Shown: one piece after another, positions 27,294-35,494 of the stretch
Layout of the letters: every line of letters begins with the position of its first letter
Position numbering within the stretch: position 1 is the first letter of the stretch
Assembly (NCBI GenBank): GCA_019636275.1
Contig: JAHBXY010000088.1
Coordinates: 1-37,192 of the forward strand
Reading direction: 5' to 3'
DNA length: 37,192 nucleotides
Origin: Planctomycetota bacterium
GTDB lineage: Bacteria; Planctomycetota; J058
Program-made: the position numbers and the translations under genes
The notes under the pieces: generated by a model
Told to the model about the DNA's origin: nothing
Databases searched by the model: none
What the model saw: the letters and a program-made list of their open reading frames with translations, nothing else

Positions 27294-28306
27294 GCGCCCG
27301 GGCGACCGGCGCTCCGGGCGGCGGCGGCGGCGGCGGCCGGCGCCGCGTCGTCGGGCGCCACGCCCTGCCCGCGCCCGAGCACCGCGGCCAGGGCGCCCTC
27401 GAGGTCGGGGTGCAAGAAGCGGTAGCCGCTGGCCTCGGCCGCCTCCGGGCGCACCTGCTGCGAGGCCGTGAGCGCCGCCGCGACCTCGCCCAGCGCGACG
27501 CGCAGCGCCAGCGCCGGCACCGGGAGCAGCGCCGGGCGCCCGACGGCGGCCGCCAGCGCCCGCGTGAAGTCGCGGTTCCGCGCCGGTCGCGGGGCGACGG
27601 CGTTGAGCGGGCCCGAGAGCCCGTCGGTCCCTGCGGCGTGCAGGGCCAGGCCGACGACGTCGTCGAGGTGCACCCAGGGCATCCACTGGGCGCCGCCGAG
27701 GGTCAGGCGGCCGCCGAGCCCCAGGCGGAACACCGGGACCAGGCGCGCCAGGGCGCCCCCGCCGGCGCCCAGGACGACGCCGATGCGCAGGAGCACGACG
27801 CGCAGGCCGTGGCCCGCCGCCGCGAGCGCCTCCTCCTCCCACGCACGGCACACATCGGCCAGGAAGCCCTCGCCGGGCGGCGACGCCTCGGTGAGGACCT
27901 CGTCGCCGCGGTCGCCGTAGAAGCCCACCGCCGAGGCCGAGACGAGGACGTCAGGCCGGGCGGCGGGCTCGAGCCGGCCCAGCGCCTCGACCAGGCGCCG
28001 CGTGCCGTCGACGCGGCTGGCGCGGATGCGCTCCTTGCGCGCCGCCGTCCAGCGCCCGTCGGCGATCGGCTCGCCGGCGAGGTGGAACACGGCCTGGAGC
28101 CCCGCCAGGGCCTCGGCCGGGGCGGCGGTGGCGGCGGGGTCCCACAGGCGGGCGTCGACGCCCGCGCCGAGGCGCGCCCGGGCGGCGGCCGGGTCGCGCG
28201 CCAGCGCGACGACGCGCGCCCCGCGCGCGCGCAGGGCGCCGACGAGGCGTCGCCCGATGAACCCCGTCGCGCCCGTGACGACGGCTCGCTGGAGGCTCGG
28301 GATCAT
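27290..28306 (-). CDS. TIGR01777-family NAD(P)-binding epimerase-like protein
   Basis: This is a 338-aa extended short-chain dehydrogenase/reductase of the TIGR01777 (YfcH/SDR39U1) family. The N terminus has the Rossmann motif VTGATGFIGRRL. Also visible are VFHLAGEPIADGRW, RIRASRVDGTRRLVEAL, SASAVGFYGDRGDEVLTE (the active-site Tyr region), LLRIGVVLGAGGGAL and the family-typical PWVHLDDVVGL. The C terminus has NAVAP, a DUF1731-like end (YRFLHPDLEGALA) and a poly-alanine tail. The substrate is unknown across the family. The ATG at 28306 has a purine-rich ribosome-binding site (GGGGGAGG) and a CATACT -10 candidate. It is co-translated with the gene at 26652. Confidence 0.92.
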   Translation of the reverse strand: MIPSLQRAVVTGATGFIGRRLVGALRARGARVVALARDPAAARARLGAGVDARLWDPAATAAPAEALAGLQAVFHLAGEPIADGRWTAARKERIRASRVDGTRRLVEALGRLEPAARPDVLVSASAVGFYGDRGDEVLTEASPPGEGFLADVCRAWEEEALAAAGHGLRVVLLRIGVVLGAGGGALARLVPVFRLGLGGRLTLGGAQWMPWVHLDDVVGLALHAAGTDGLSGPLNAVAPRPARNRDFTRALAAAVGRPALLPVPALALRVALGEVAAALTASQQVRPEAAEASGYRFLHPDLEGALAAVLGRGQGVAPDDAAPAAAAAAARSAGRPGA

Positions 28307-28335
28307 CGTCCGCTCCGCCTCCCCCTCGGTCCTCC

Positions 28336-28341
28336 AGTATG
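28336..28341 (-). promoter_or_regulatory. putative -10 element CATACT
   Basis: On the minus strand GGGCATACTGGAGG lies about 30 bases before the ATG at 28306, with GGGGGAGGCGGAG between. This would give the TIGR01777 gene its own promoter, separate from the Mrp operon ending at 28393. Confidence 0.4.
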
Positions 28342-28392
28342 CCCGCCCGGCGCGGCTCGGGGGCGGCGGCGCGGCGCAGGCCGTCGTCTCGG

Positions 28393-30123
28393 CTAGCGCG
28401 CCGCGTGCACGGCGCCGACGAGCAGGTAGGCGAGGAGCAGGACCACGGTCACGAGGACCGACGTGCGCATGGCCCAGAAGCGGGCGGCCAGGCCGTCGAC
28501 CCGCAGCGGGCGCATGACGGCCCGGCTCACGGCCGCCGGCAGCCCCTCGAGCAGGAGCGCCTGCAGGCGGCCGAAGTTGGCCGCGATCGGCCCGGTCAGC
28601 TCGCGCCACACGACGCGCCCCGGCCGCCGCCACAGCCAGTCGACGTCGAGGTTGGTCGACGTGAGCTCGGGCGGGTAGCGGCCGCTGAGCATGAGCACGC
28701 AGAAGGCCAGGGCCGAGAAGAGGAGGAGCTGGAGCTGCGTGATGACGTGCGCCGCCGTGTAGACCGCGTAGTCGGCGGTGATCGGCCCGGGGAGGATCGC
28801 GTAGAGCACCGGCGGGTAGCAGCCGATCCCGATGCACAGGGCGGCCGCCAGGCCCATGGCCAGGCACATGTTCCAGGGCGCCTCGGGCGGGCGCTTGCCC
28901 GAGTCGTGGCCGAAGAAGGCGAAGAAGGGCACCTTGATGCCGGCGTGGTGGAACACGCCGGCGGCCGCGAACAGGAGCAGGAACCACACGCCCGGCCGGT
29001 GGTCCTCGGCCACGGCGACCATGATCAGCGACTTGGCCGCGAAGCCGCTGAACAGCGGGAAGGCCGAGATCGAGGCCGCGCCGATCATGCAGCACACGGC
29101 CGTGAACGGCATGGTCCGGTAGAGGCCGCCGAGCTGGTTTGCGTCGGCGGTCCCCGTGCGGAAGAGCACCGCGCCGGTGCTCATGAACAGGAGGCCCTTG
29201 TAGATCACGTGGGCGAAGGCGTGCGCCGCGGCGCCGCTGACGCCCAGGCCGCCGATCCCCACGCCCACGACCATGAAGCCGACCTGGTTGATCAGGCTGT
29301 AGGCGAGCACGCGGCGCAGGTCGTTCTCGATCACGGCGAAGAAGATGGGGAAGATCGCCATGGCCGCGCCGACGTAGACGAGCACCTCCTGCCCGGCGAA
29401 GGCGCGCGCCAGCGCGTAGACCGCCAGCTTGGAGGTGAAGCCGCTGAGGAACACGGCGCCCGTGGGCGTGGCCTCGGGGTAGGCGTCGCTCAGCCAGGTG
29501 TGCAGGGCCGGGAAGGCCGCCTTGATGCCGAACGCCAGGAGGATGAGCCACCCGGCCGCGCCGTCGAGCGGCAGCGCCTCGAACACCAGCGGCCCGGTGA
29601 GCTTCGCCGGCCCGCCGCGCTCGACGACCAGCGCCAGGATCCCGGCCAGGAGCAGGAGGCCCGAGAGGATCTGCCAGGCCAGGTAGCGCATGCCGGTCTG
29701 GTAGGCCCGCGGCGTGCGCTGCGCCCAGATGAGGAAGGCCGAGGCGACGGCCACCACCTCCCAGCAGATGAAGAGCGTCACCAGGTCCCGGGCCAGGCAG
29801 GCGGCGATCGCCGCGCCGCCGTAGAGGACCGCCGAGACGTGCTGCGTCGCGTCCTCGACCTTCAGGGCGAAGATCGAGCCCAGGAGCAGGGCCAGGTGGA
29901 ACACGAGGGCGAAGGTGAAGCTCAGGTCGTCGACGAACAGCGTGTGGAGCGTCACACCCGCCAGCGTGACCTCGCCGCGGTCGCCGCGGTCGAGCGTCAG
30001 GAGCTGCGCGGCCGAGAGGAGCGGCAGGGCGACGAGCCACCCCTGCCGCAGGAGGCGCGGCAGGAGCGGGATGAGCAGGGCGCCCGCCATGAGCAGGAAG
30101 CCCGGGTTCAGGCCGGAGATCAC
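28393..30123 (-). CDS. Mrp-type antiporter subunit of the NuoL/M/N family (third MrpD-like subunit)
   Basis: This 576-aa multi-pass membrane protein is a proton-pumping antiporter-like subunit, last gene of the Mrp operon. Family features include FICWEVVAVASAFLIW (TM5 Glu), FGIKAAFPALHTWLSDAYPE with the TM7-type Lys, ATPTGAVFLSGFTSKLAVY with the second Lys, and DLRRVLAYSLINQVGFM. After the 14-TM core, about 100 extra residues follow, with a charged loop (about 500-545) and a final C-terminal membrane helix ending VGAVHAAR. The GTG at 30123 overlaps the preceding gene's stop as GTGA. It resembles the extra MrpD-like subunits annotated in some proteobacterial clusters more than MrpD proper. Confidence 0.88.
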   Translation of the reverse strand: MISGLNPGFLLMAGALLIPLLPRLLRQGWLVALPLLSAAQLLTLDRGDRGEVTLAGVTLHTLFVDDLSFTFALVFHLALLLGSIFALKVEDATQHVSAVLYGGAAIAACLARDLVTLFICWEVVAVASAFLIWAQRTPRAYQTGMRYLAWQILSGLLLLAGILALVVERGGPAKLTGPLVFEALPLDGAAGWLILLAFGIKAAFPALHTWLSDAYPEATPTGAVFLSGFTSKLAVYALARAFAGQEVLVYVGAAMAIFPIFFAVIENDLRRVLAYSLINQVGFMVVGVGIGGLGVSGAAAHAFAHVIYKGLLFMSTGAVLFRTGTADANQLGGLYRTMPFTAVCCMIGAASISAFPLFSGFAAKSLIMVAVAEDHRPGVWFLLLFAAAGVFHHAGIKVPFFAFFGHDSGKRPPEAPWNMCLAMGLAAALCIGIGCYPPVLYAILPGPITADYAVYTAAHVITQLQLLLFSALAFCVLMLSGRYPPELTSTNLDVDWLWRRPGRVVWRELTGPIAANFGRLQALLLEGLPAAVSRAVMRPLRVDGLAARFWAMRTSVLVTVVLLLAYLLVGAVHAAR

Positions 30124-30410
30124 GGCTCGCCCTCCCGCTCGTAGTAGTCGATCGGGCGCATGATCACCCGGCGCAGGAGCTTGGCCGCCTCGACCAGGGC
30201 CACGCAGGCGAGGAAGCCGTAGAAGGCGTGGAACCCGAACCACTCCTCCCAGCGGAAGTGGCCGTGCTTGTCGTAGACCCCCACGAGCGCCAGCACGTCC
30301 ACGAGGACGATGAGGGCGCAGACGACCCAGAACGCCCGCAGGAGGCGGCGGACGTTCGACGGGTCGTCGAGCCAGCGCGGGGGCTCGTCGTGCTTCGCAT
30401 CAGCTCCCAA
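30120..30410 (-). CDS. small two-TM membrane protein within the Mrp operon
   Basis: This 96-aa protein has two hydrophobic segments (about 25-46 and 60-80) separated by a short polar loop (YDKHGHFRWEEWFG), which has several acidic, His and aromatic residues. It starts with TTG at 30410, preceded by GAGGTGG at good spacing, and overlaps the end of the upstream antiporter gene by 11 bases. Its stop overlaps the next gene as GTGA. It matches none of the named MrpA-G subunits that I know. Its position between two NuoL-type subunits suggests an accessory subunit or assembly factor. Confidence 0.75.
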   Translation of the reverse strand: MGADAKHDEPPRWLDDPSNVRRLLRAFWVVCALIVLVDVLALVGVYDKHGHFRWEEWFGFHAFYGFLACVALVEAAKLLRRVIMRPIDYYEREGEP

Positions 30411-31881
30411 GGGGCGCCACCTCGGTCACGAGTCGCAGGAGCAGGTCGGGCCAGAAGAACAGGGCCACCGAGCCCAGGGCCGTGAGCCCGAGCGCGATGA
30501 GGCAGGGGAGCGGGGCCTCGTGGATGCCCTCGTCCGCGCCCCCGTGGGCGCCGTCTCCCGCGGGCGGCGAGAGGAAGAACGCCTTGAGCGGGATCGGCAG
30601 CAGGTAGGCCACGTTGAGCAGCGAGCTGATGAGCAGCACGACGAGCAGGCCCGCGTGGCCCGCCTCGAGCGTCGCCAGCCCCAGGTACCACTTGCTCCAG
30701 GCGCCGCCGAGCGGCGGCAGGCCGATGATGCTCAGGGCGCCGACGGCGAAGGCCAGCATGGTGAACGGCATGCGCCGGCCGAGGCCGGTCAGCTCGCTGA
30801 CCTTCGTCTTGTGGGCGGCCACGTAGATGGCGCCGGCGCAGAAGAACAGCGTGATCTTGCCGAAGGCGTGCATGGCGATGTGCAGCCCGCCGCCGGCCAC
30901 GCCCAGGGAGTTGCCCAGCGCGGCGCCGAGGACGATGTAGCTCAGCTGCCCGACGGTCGAGTAGGCCAGGCGGGCCTTGAGGTCGTCCTTGGTCATCGCC
31001 ACGATCGAGGCGATCAGGATCGTCGCGGCGGCCAGGTAGAGCAGCCACTCGTGGTGGACGCCCGAGGCCACCGTGTCCACGCCGAACACGTAGACCGAGA
31101 CCTTGAGGACGACGAACACCCCCGCCTTGACGACGGCGACGGCGTGCAGGAGCGCGCTGACCGGCGTCGGCGCGACCATGGCCGAGGGCAGCCAGAAGTG
31201 GAACGGCATGACGGCGGCCTTGCCGCTGCCGAGCATGAACAGCCCGAAGAGCACGGCCGTGAGGCCGGGGCTCACGTCGCCCAGGATCCCGCCCGCGCGG
31301 AAGTCGACCGTCCCGGTGAGGGTCCAGGTCCACACGATCGCCAGAAGCATGAGGACCATCGACGTGCCGAAGAGGAAGCCCACGTAGAGGCGGCCGGCGC
31401 GCTGGGCCTTCTCGGTCCCGTGGTGGGTGACGAGCGGGAAGGTCGCCAGGCTGAGCGCCTCGTAGAAGACGAACAGCGTGAACAGGTTGCCGGAGAAGGC
31501 GATCCCCATGGCGCTGGCGATCGACAGGGCGAAGCAGGCGAAGAACCGCGTCTGGTTCGTCTCGTGGTGCCCGCGCATGTAGCCGATCGAGTAGAGCGAG
31601 TTCGGCAGCCACAGGAGCGCGGCGACCCCGGCGTAGATGAGCCCGAGCGGCTCGACCTCGAGCACGAGGCCCAGGCCGGGCAGCACCTCGGGGCCCCGCC
31701 AGGCGGGGCGGGCGCCGTGCTCGAGGACGGCCGGGAACAGGCTCCCCACGGCCAGGAGCAGGGCCGCGGCGCAGGCGAGGGTGACCGCCTCGCGGGCGTT
31801 GGGCCAGCGGCCGAGCAGCGCGATGATGACGGCGCCGACGAGCGGGATGACGAGCGTCAGCTCGGGCGAGACGTGCGTCAC
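30400..31881 (-). CDS. Mrp/NuoL-type antiporter subunit (MrpA N-terminal-like)
   Basis: This 493-aa membrane protein belongs to the proton-translocating NuoL/MrpA/MrpD family. Motifs are YEALSLATFPLVTHHG (TM5 Glu), GSGKAAVMPFHFWLPSAM (TM7 Lys), APTPVSALLHAVAVVKAGVF (second Lys) and DLKARLAYSTVGQLSYI. The PFHFWLPSAM..APTPVSALLH block is closest to the NuoL-like half of MrpA, although the MbhD/E-like C-terminal half of MrpA is absent here and found elsewhere in the operon. It starts with GTG at 31881, overlapping the MrpD stop as GTGA. Inference: it supplies the ion-pumping unit that MrpA normally provides. Confidence 0.88.
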   Translation of the reverse strand: MTHVSPELTLVIPLVGAVIIALLGRWPNAREAVTLACAAALLLAVGSLFPAVLEHGARPAWRGPEVLPGLGLVLEVEPLGLIYAGVAALLWLPNSLYSIGYMRGHHETNQTRFFACFALSIASAMGIAFSGNLFTLFVFYEALSLATFPLVTHHGTEKAQRAGRLYVGFLFGTSMVLMLLAIVWTWTLTGTVDFRAGGILGDVSPGLTAVLFGLFMLGSGKAAVMPFHFWLPSAMVAPTPVSALLHAVAVVKAGVFVVLKVSVYVFGVDTVASGVHHEWLLYLAAATILIASIVAMTKDDLKARLAYSTVGQLSYIVLGAALGNSLGVAGGGLHIAMHAFGKITLFFCAGAIYVAAHKTKVSELTGLGRRMPFTMLAFAVGALSIIGLPPLGGAWSKWYLGLATLEAGHAGLLVVLLISSLLNVAYLLPIPLKAFFLSPPAGDGAHGGADEGIHEAPLPCLIALGLTALGSVALFFWPDLLLRLVTEVAPLGS

Positions 31882-33371
31882 GGCGCCCCCCCGGCCAGCG
31901 CGCCCGCGGCGGCGGCGATCAGCCCGCCGGTCAGCTGCCCGCTCACGCCCAGGGCGACGCTGCCCAGGAGGAGCAGGAGGGCCGGCGCCCAGAACGACGC
32001 CGGCGCCTCGCCGGCCGGCTCCGGCGCGACGGTCCCGGGCTCGCCGAAGTACACGACCTGCAGGAGGCGCAGCACGTAGGCCACGGCCAGGAGCGAGCCG
32101 ACGAGCACGACCACGGCGACCGGCCAGAGGCCGGCCTCGAGGGCGCCGGCGACCAGGTACCACTTCGACACGAAGCCGCCCGTGAGCGGCACGCCGATCA
32201 GGCCCAGGCCGCCGACGGCGATCGCCGCCGCCGTCAGCGGCATGCGGCGCGCGATCCCGGTCAGCTCGTGCATGGTGGCCCCGCCCTGCCGGTAGACGAC
32301 GGCGCCGACGGCCAGGAACAGCGCGCCCTTGACCAGGGCGTGGTTGAGCAGGTGCACGAGCGTCCCGCTGAGCCCGAGCGCCGACCCGAGCGCCAGCCCG
32401 AGCACGAGGTAGCCGATCTGGGCCACGCTGGAGTAGGCCAGCAGGCGGCGCACGTCGTGCTGCCGGATCGCCTGGAGCGAGCCGACGACGATCGCCAGGC
32501 AGGCGAACGCCAGCAGGAAGGCGTCCGTCGGCATGATCACGAAGCTCAGCTCGTGGCCGAAGATCGTGTAGACGAAGCGGATCGTGATGTAGACGCCGAC
32601 CTTCGTCGCCGTGCTGGCCATGAGCGCGGTCACGGACGTCGGCGCGTAGGTGTAGGCGTCGGCCATCCACTGGTGGACGGGGAACAGCGCCATCTTCAGG
32701 CTCAGGCCGACGATCACGAACGCCACGCCCGTGCGCACGGTCGTGCTCCCGTGGAGGTCGGCCAGGCGGACGGCCATGTCGGCCATGTTCAGCGTGCCCG
32801 TGGCCAGGAACAGGTAGCCCAGGCCGACGAGCAGGAAGCTGGCGCCGATCGAGCCCATGATCAGGTACTGGAAGCTCGCCGTGAGCGCGCGCCGATCGCG
32901 GCTGCGGCCCAGCGCCACGAGGGCGTAGGCGGTGAGCGACGAGATCTCGATGAGCACGTAGAGGTTGAACGCGTCGCCCGTGGCCGTGACACCGAGCATG
33001 CCGGCCACGCACAGGAGCACGAGCGCGTAGAACTGGTCGTGGCGGTCGGCGGGGACCTCCCGGGCCACGCTCGCGCGCGAGGTGGGCACGATCACGGCGG
33101 CCATGCCGGCGACGAGGGCCAGGACGAGCGCGTTGAGCGCGTCGACGCGCAGCTCGATCCCGGTCGGGGCCGCCCAGCCGCCCATGGCGTAGATCACGAC
33201 GCCCTCGGCCTGCACGCGCGCGGCGAGCGCCAGCGTCAGGGCGAAGGTCGTCACGCTCGCCAGGCTGGCCAGGAGCCAGGCCAGGCCCGCGTGGCGCACG
33301 AGCCCGATGACCACCCCGGCGAGCAGGGGGACGAGGACGACGAGGGCGGGGACCTGCGGCGTGAGCGTCAC
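31878..33371 (-). CDS. mrpD: Na+(K+)/H+ antiporter subunit MrpD
   Basis: This 497-aa multi-pass protein matches MrpD: FNLYVLIEISSLTAYALVAL (TM5 Glu), GLSLKMALFPVHQWMADAY (TM7 Lys), APTSVTALMASTATKVGVY and HDVRRLLAYSSVAQIGY. It lies directly after mrpC, the standard order. MrpD is one of the proton/cation channel-forming subunits of the heteromeric antiporter in the cytoplasmic membrane. Length is normal. The GTG start at 33371 overlaps the mrpC stop as GTGA, and the stop overlaps the following NuoL-type gene likewise. Confidence 0.92.
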   Translation of the reverse strand: MTLTPQVPALVVLVPLLAGVVIGLVRHAGLAWLLASLASVTTFALTLALAARVQAEGVVIYAMGGWAAPTGIELRVDALNALVLALVAGMAAVIVPTSRASVAREVPADRHDQFYALVLLCVAGMLGVTATGDAFNLYVLIEISSLTAYALVALGRSRDRRALTASFQYLIMGSIGASFLLVGLGYLFLATGTLNMADMAVRLADLHGSTTVRTGVAFVIVGLSLKMALFPVHQWMADAYTYAPTSVTALMASTATKVGVYITIRFVYTIFGHELSFVIMPTDAFLLAFACLAIVVGSLQAIRQHDVRRLLAYSSVAQIGYLVLGLALGSALGLSGTLVHLLNHALVKGALFLAVGAVVYRQGGATMHELTGIARRMPLTAAAIAVGGLGLIGVPLTGGFVSKWYLVAGALEAGLWPVAVVVLVGSLLAVAYVLRLLQVVYFGEPGTVAPEPAGEAPASFWAPALLLLLGSVALGVSGQLTGGLIAAAAGALAGGAP

Positions 33372-33910
33372 GAGCGCGCCGCCCTCGCCGTCTCCAGCTC
33401 CGCCGTGACGATCTCGTCCGACTCGATGGTCCCGTAGGCGGCCTTGATCTCCATGACGATCGCCAGGGCGACGGCCATGGTGCTCACCGACACGACGATC
33501 GCCGTGAGGATCAGCACGTGGGGCAGCGGGTTCGTGTAGGGACGCGCCAGGAGCTCGTCGAGCCGGGCGGCGTCGGCCGGCGCGAGCGGCCCGAGCGCGG
33601 CCCGCGCCGCGTCCAGCCCGTCCTCCTCGACCGCCGCCAGCGCCGCCGCCGCGCGCTCGGGGGCGACCTCCACGCGCGACAGGCCCAGACGCAGCCGCTC
33701 CGCGTCGGTCCAGGTGATCGGGGTCGTGGCGCCGCTGACGACGCCCATGGAGATGTAGAAGATGAAGATCCCGGTCTGGAACAGCGACAGGCCGATGACC
33801 TTCTTCACCAGGTTCGTCTTGGCGATGACCGCGTACAGCCCGATCATCATCAGGCTGACGTACACCCAGTAGTTCAGCAGGTTGAAGAGGCCGGTGGCGA
33901 GCAGGCTCAT
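33368..33910 (-). CDS. mrpC: Na+(K+)/H+ antiporter subunit MrpC, with a large insertion
   Basis: This NuoK-like subunit has three membrane segments: about 10-28, KKVIGLSLFQTGIFIFYISMG, and NPLPHVLILTAIVVSVSTM near the C terminus; the last block is diagnostic of MrpC. It is 180 aa, where MrpC is usually about 110-120. The excess is a soluble, alanine-rich, charged helical stretch of about 60 residues (about 68-125) between the second and third membrane segments, which no family member I know carries. The ATG at 33910 overlaps the upstream MrpB-containing gene as ATGA. Confidence 0.9.
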   Translation of the reverse strand: MSLLATGLFNLLNYWVYVSLMMIGLYAVIAKTNLVKKVIGLSLFQTGIFIFYISMGVVSGATTPITWTDAERLRLGLSRVEVAPERAAAALAAVEEDGLDAARAALGPLAPADAARLDELLARPYTNPLPHVLILTAIVVSVSTMAVALAIVMEIKAAYGTIESDEIVTAELETARAARS

Positions 33911-34890
33911 GGCTGCGCGACCTCGTTGAAGATCGTGACCATCACGCACGCCACGGTCAGGCCCACGCCCAGCTCGACCAGGGTCATGCCGAGCTGCTGG
34001 CCCTTGGCCGGGTCGGCCTGGTTCAGGGCGTCGTAGGCGAGGAAGTCGCCGCCGAGGAGCAGGCAGGCCACGCCGACGCCCGCGTAGATGAGCACGCCGA
34101 GCCCGGCGCCGACGTCGGTCAGCCGCGGCGGGAGGGCCCGCTGCGCCGCGGCCAGGCCGTAGACGAGCGCGTAGATCAGGTAGCCCGCGGCCAGGATCAC
34201 GCCGCCCTGGAAGCCGCCGCCCGGCCCCAGCTCGCCGTGGGTGATCACGTAGCTGCCGTAGGCGAGCACGAACGGCACCGTCATGCGCGTCATGACGACG
34301 AAGATCGCCTGCTCGCGCATCTCGCCGGGCGCCGGCTCGGCCGGCGGGCGGCGGCGGCGCAGGAGCACCATGACGCCGAGGGCGGCCGTGAACACGACGC
34401 ACGTCTCGAACATGGTGTCGTAGCCGCGGTAGCTGGCCAGGACGACCGTGACCATGTTGGGGACGTGCGTCTCCTCCATGGAGCGGTCGATGTAGTGGCG
34501 GGCGACCTTCGGGTGGACGTGGACCGGCGCCGTCGGGTCGCCGATCGCCGGCATGTCGAGCGTGCCGTAGGCCAGCGCCGCGCCCGTGAGCACGGCCACG
34601 GCCAGGGCCACCTTGTCGATGCGCGGCGCGTCGCGCTCCTTGCTCCCCCCGATGCGGCTGCCCGTGCGGATGAGGGCGCCGATGAGCAGGAGCGTCGAGA
34701 TCCCGGCCCCGACGGCGGCCTCGGTGAGCGCCACGTCGTAGGCCTCCATGGCGGTCCAGATGAGCGCCATGACGAGGCTGTAGATGCCGAGCAGCACCGA
34801 CGCGACGAGCAGGTTGCGCGCGCGCACGACGCCGACGGCGGTGACGACGACGACCGCCAGGAGCAGCTCGACGATCCAGCGATCGGTCAC
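33907..34890 (-). CDS. fused MbhD (DUF4040)-MbhE-MrpB antiporter subunit
   Basis: This 327-aa protein joins three units that are usually separate or part of MrpA. Residues about 1-80 are DUF4040/MbhD-like (RNLLVASVLLGIYSLVMAL, ALTEAAVGAGISTLLLIGAL). About 95-200 is MbhE-like (HVPNMVTVVLASYRGYDTMF, ETCVVFTAALGVMVLL). About 210-327 is MrpB (MTRMTVPFVLAYGSYVITHG, GPGGGFQGGVILAAGYL, TLVELGVGLTVACVMVTIF). The first two units correspond to the C-terminal half of MrpA. The GTG start at 34890 overlaps the mrpG stop as GTGA; its stop overlaps mrpC as ATGA. It is a membrane subunit of the Mrp complex. Confidence 0.88.
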   Translation of the reverse strand: MTDRWIVELLLAVVVVTAVGVVRARNLLVASVLLGIYSLVMALIWTAMEAYDVALTEAAVGAGISTLLLIGALIRTGSRIGGSKERDAPRIDKVALAVAVLTGAALAYGTLDMPAIGDPTAPVHVHPKVARHYIDRSMEETHVPNMVTVVLASYRGYDTMFETCVVFTAALGVMVLLRRRRPPAEPAPGEMREQAIFVVMTRMTVPFVLAYGSYVITHGELGPGGGFQGGVILAAGYLIYALVYGLAAAQRALPPRLTDVGAGLGVLIYAGVGVACLLLGGDFLAYDALNQADPAKGQQLGMTLVELGVGLTVACVMVTIFNEVAQP

Positions 34891-35240
34891 GTCGACGCCC
34901 CCCCCGCGCGGGGCGGGGTGGGCGGGGCCGGCCCGTCGTCGTCGCGCGACCAGGGCCGGCGGCCGTCCTGCCAGGCGGCGCGCGTGAGGGCGTGGGTGGC
35001 CGCCGGCGCGGTCATCATCAGGAAGCCCCACACGAGCAGGAGCTTCAGCGCCGTGCCGCCGGGGCCCGCGGCCACGATCAGGCCGGCGATGATCAGCGTC
35101 TGGCCGAGGCTCTCGTTCTCGCCCGCCGGGTGGATGCGCGAGAAGAAGTCCGGCATGCGCAGGACGCCCAGCGCGCTGGTGAGCGCCACGAAGGCGCCCG
35201 CGCCCAGGAGGACCGCGGTGAGGAGCTCGGCGCCGGTCAT
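34887..35240 (-). CDS. mrpG: Na+(K+)/H+ antiporter subunit MrpG
   Basis: This 117-aa subunit has three membrane segments. The MrpG signature is clear: GVLRMPDFFSRIHPAGENES, then TLIIAGLIVA and KLLLVWGFLMMTAPAATHAL. A polar, Pro-rich tail of about 25 residues ends the protein. The ATG at 35240 shares one base with the mrpF stop (TGATG). MrpG is an essential small subunit of the membrane antiporter complex. Confidence 0.92.
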   Translation of the reverse strand: MTGAELLTAVLLGAGAFVALTSALGVLRMPDFFSRIHPAGENESLGQTLIIAGLIVAAGPGGTALKLLLVWGFLMMTAPAATHALTRAAWQDGRRPWSRDDDGPAPPTPPRAGGAST

Positions 35241-35494
35241 CAGCTCAGCCGCCCGTGCTCGACGAGCTTCAGGAGGGCCAGCGTGGCCACGAAGTTGACC
35301 AGCGCGTAGACGAGCGCGATGTCCACGAACTCCGGGCGGTCGTGGATGAACACGAGCAGCGCCAGCAGGAGCACGGTCTTCGTGCCGAGCGAGTTCATGG
35401 CCAGGATGCGGTCGTAGACGGTCGGGCCGAGGAGGGCCCGCGCCAGGAACAGCATCATGGCGACGACGAGCGCCACCCCGGCCGCGACGAACAT
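35240..35494 (-). CDS. mrpF: Na+(K+)/H+ antiporter subunit MrpF
   Basis: This 84-aa small membrane subunit has three hydrophobic segments with the MrpF hallmark GPTVYDRILAMNSLGTKTVL, then FVDIALVYALVNFVATLALL. The start is ATG 35494 (TGATG junction with mrpE). An in-frame GTG immediately upstream at 35497 would instead give the GTGA overlap used elsewhere in this operon; the choice alters one residue. A much longer open frame upstream is a Pro/Arg-rich shadow. Confidence 0.9.
   Translation of the reverse strand: MFVAAGVALVVAMMLFLARALLGPTVYDRILAMNSLGTKTVLLLALLVFIHDRPEFVDIALVYALVNFVATLALLKLVEHGRLS

Noticed and set aside
27290..30040. 916-codon minus-strand frame appearing to fuse a membrane protein to the TIGR01777 protein
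   Set aside because: The first ~570 codons are an arginine-rich shadow of the antiporter gene in another frame; the true TIGR01777 start is ATG 28306 with its own ribosome-binding site.
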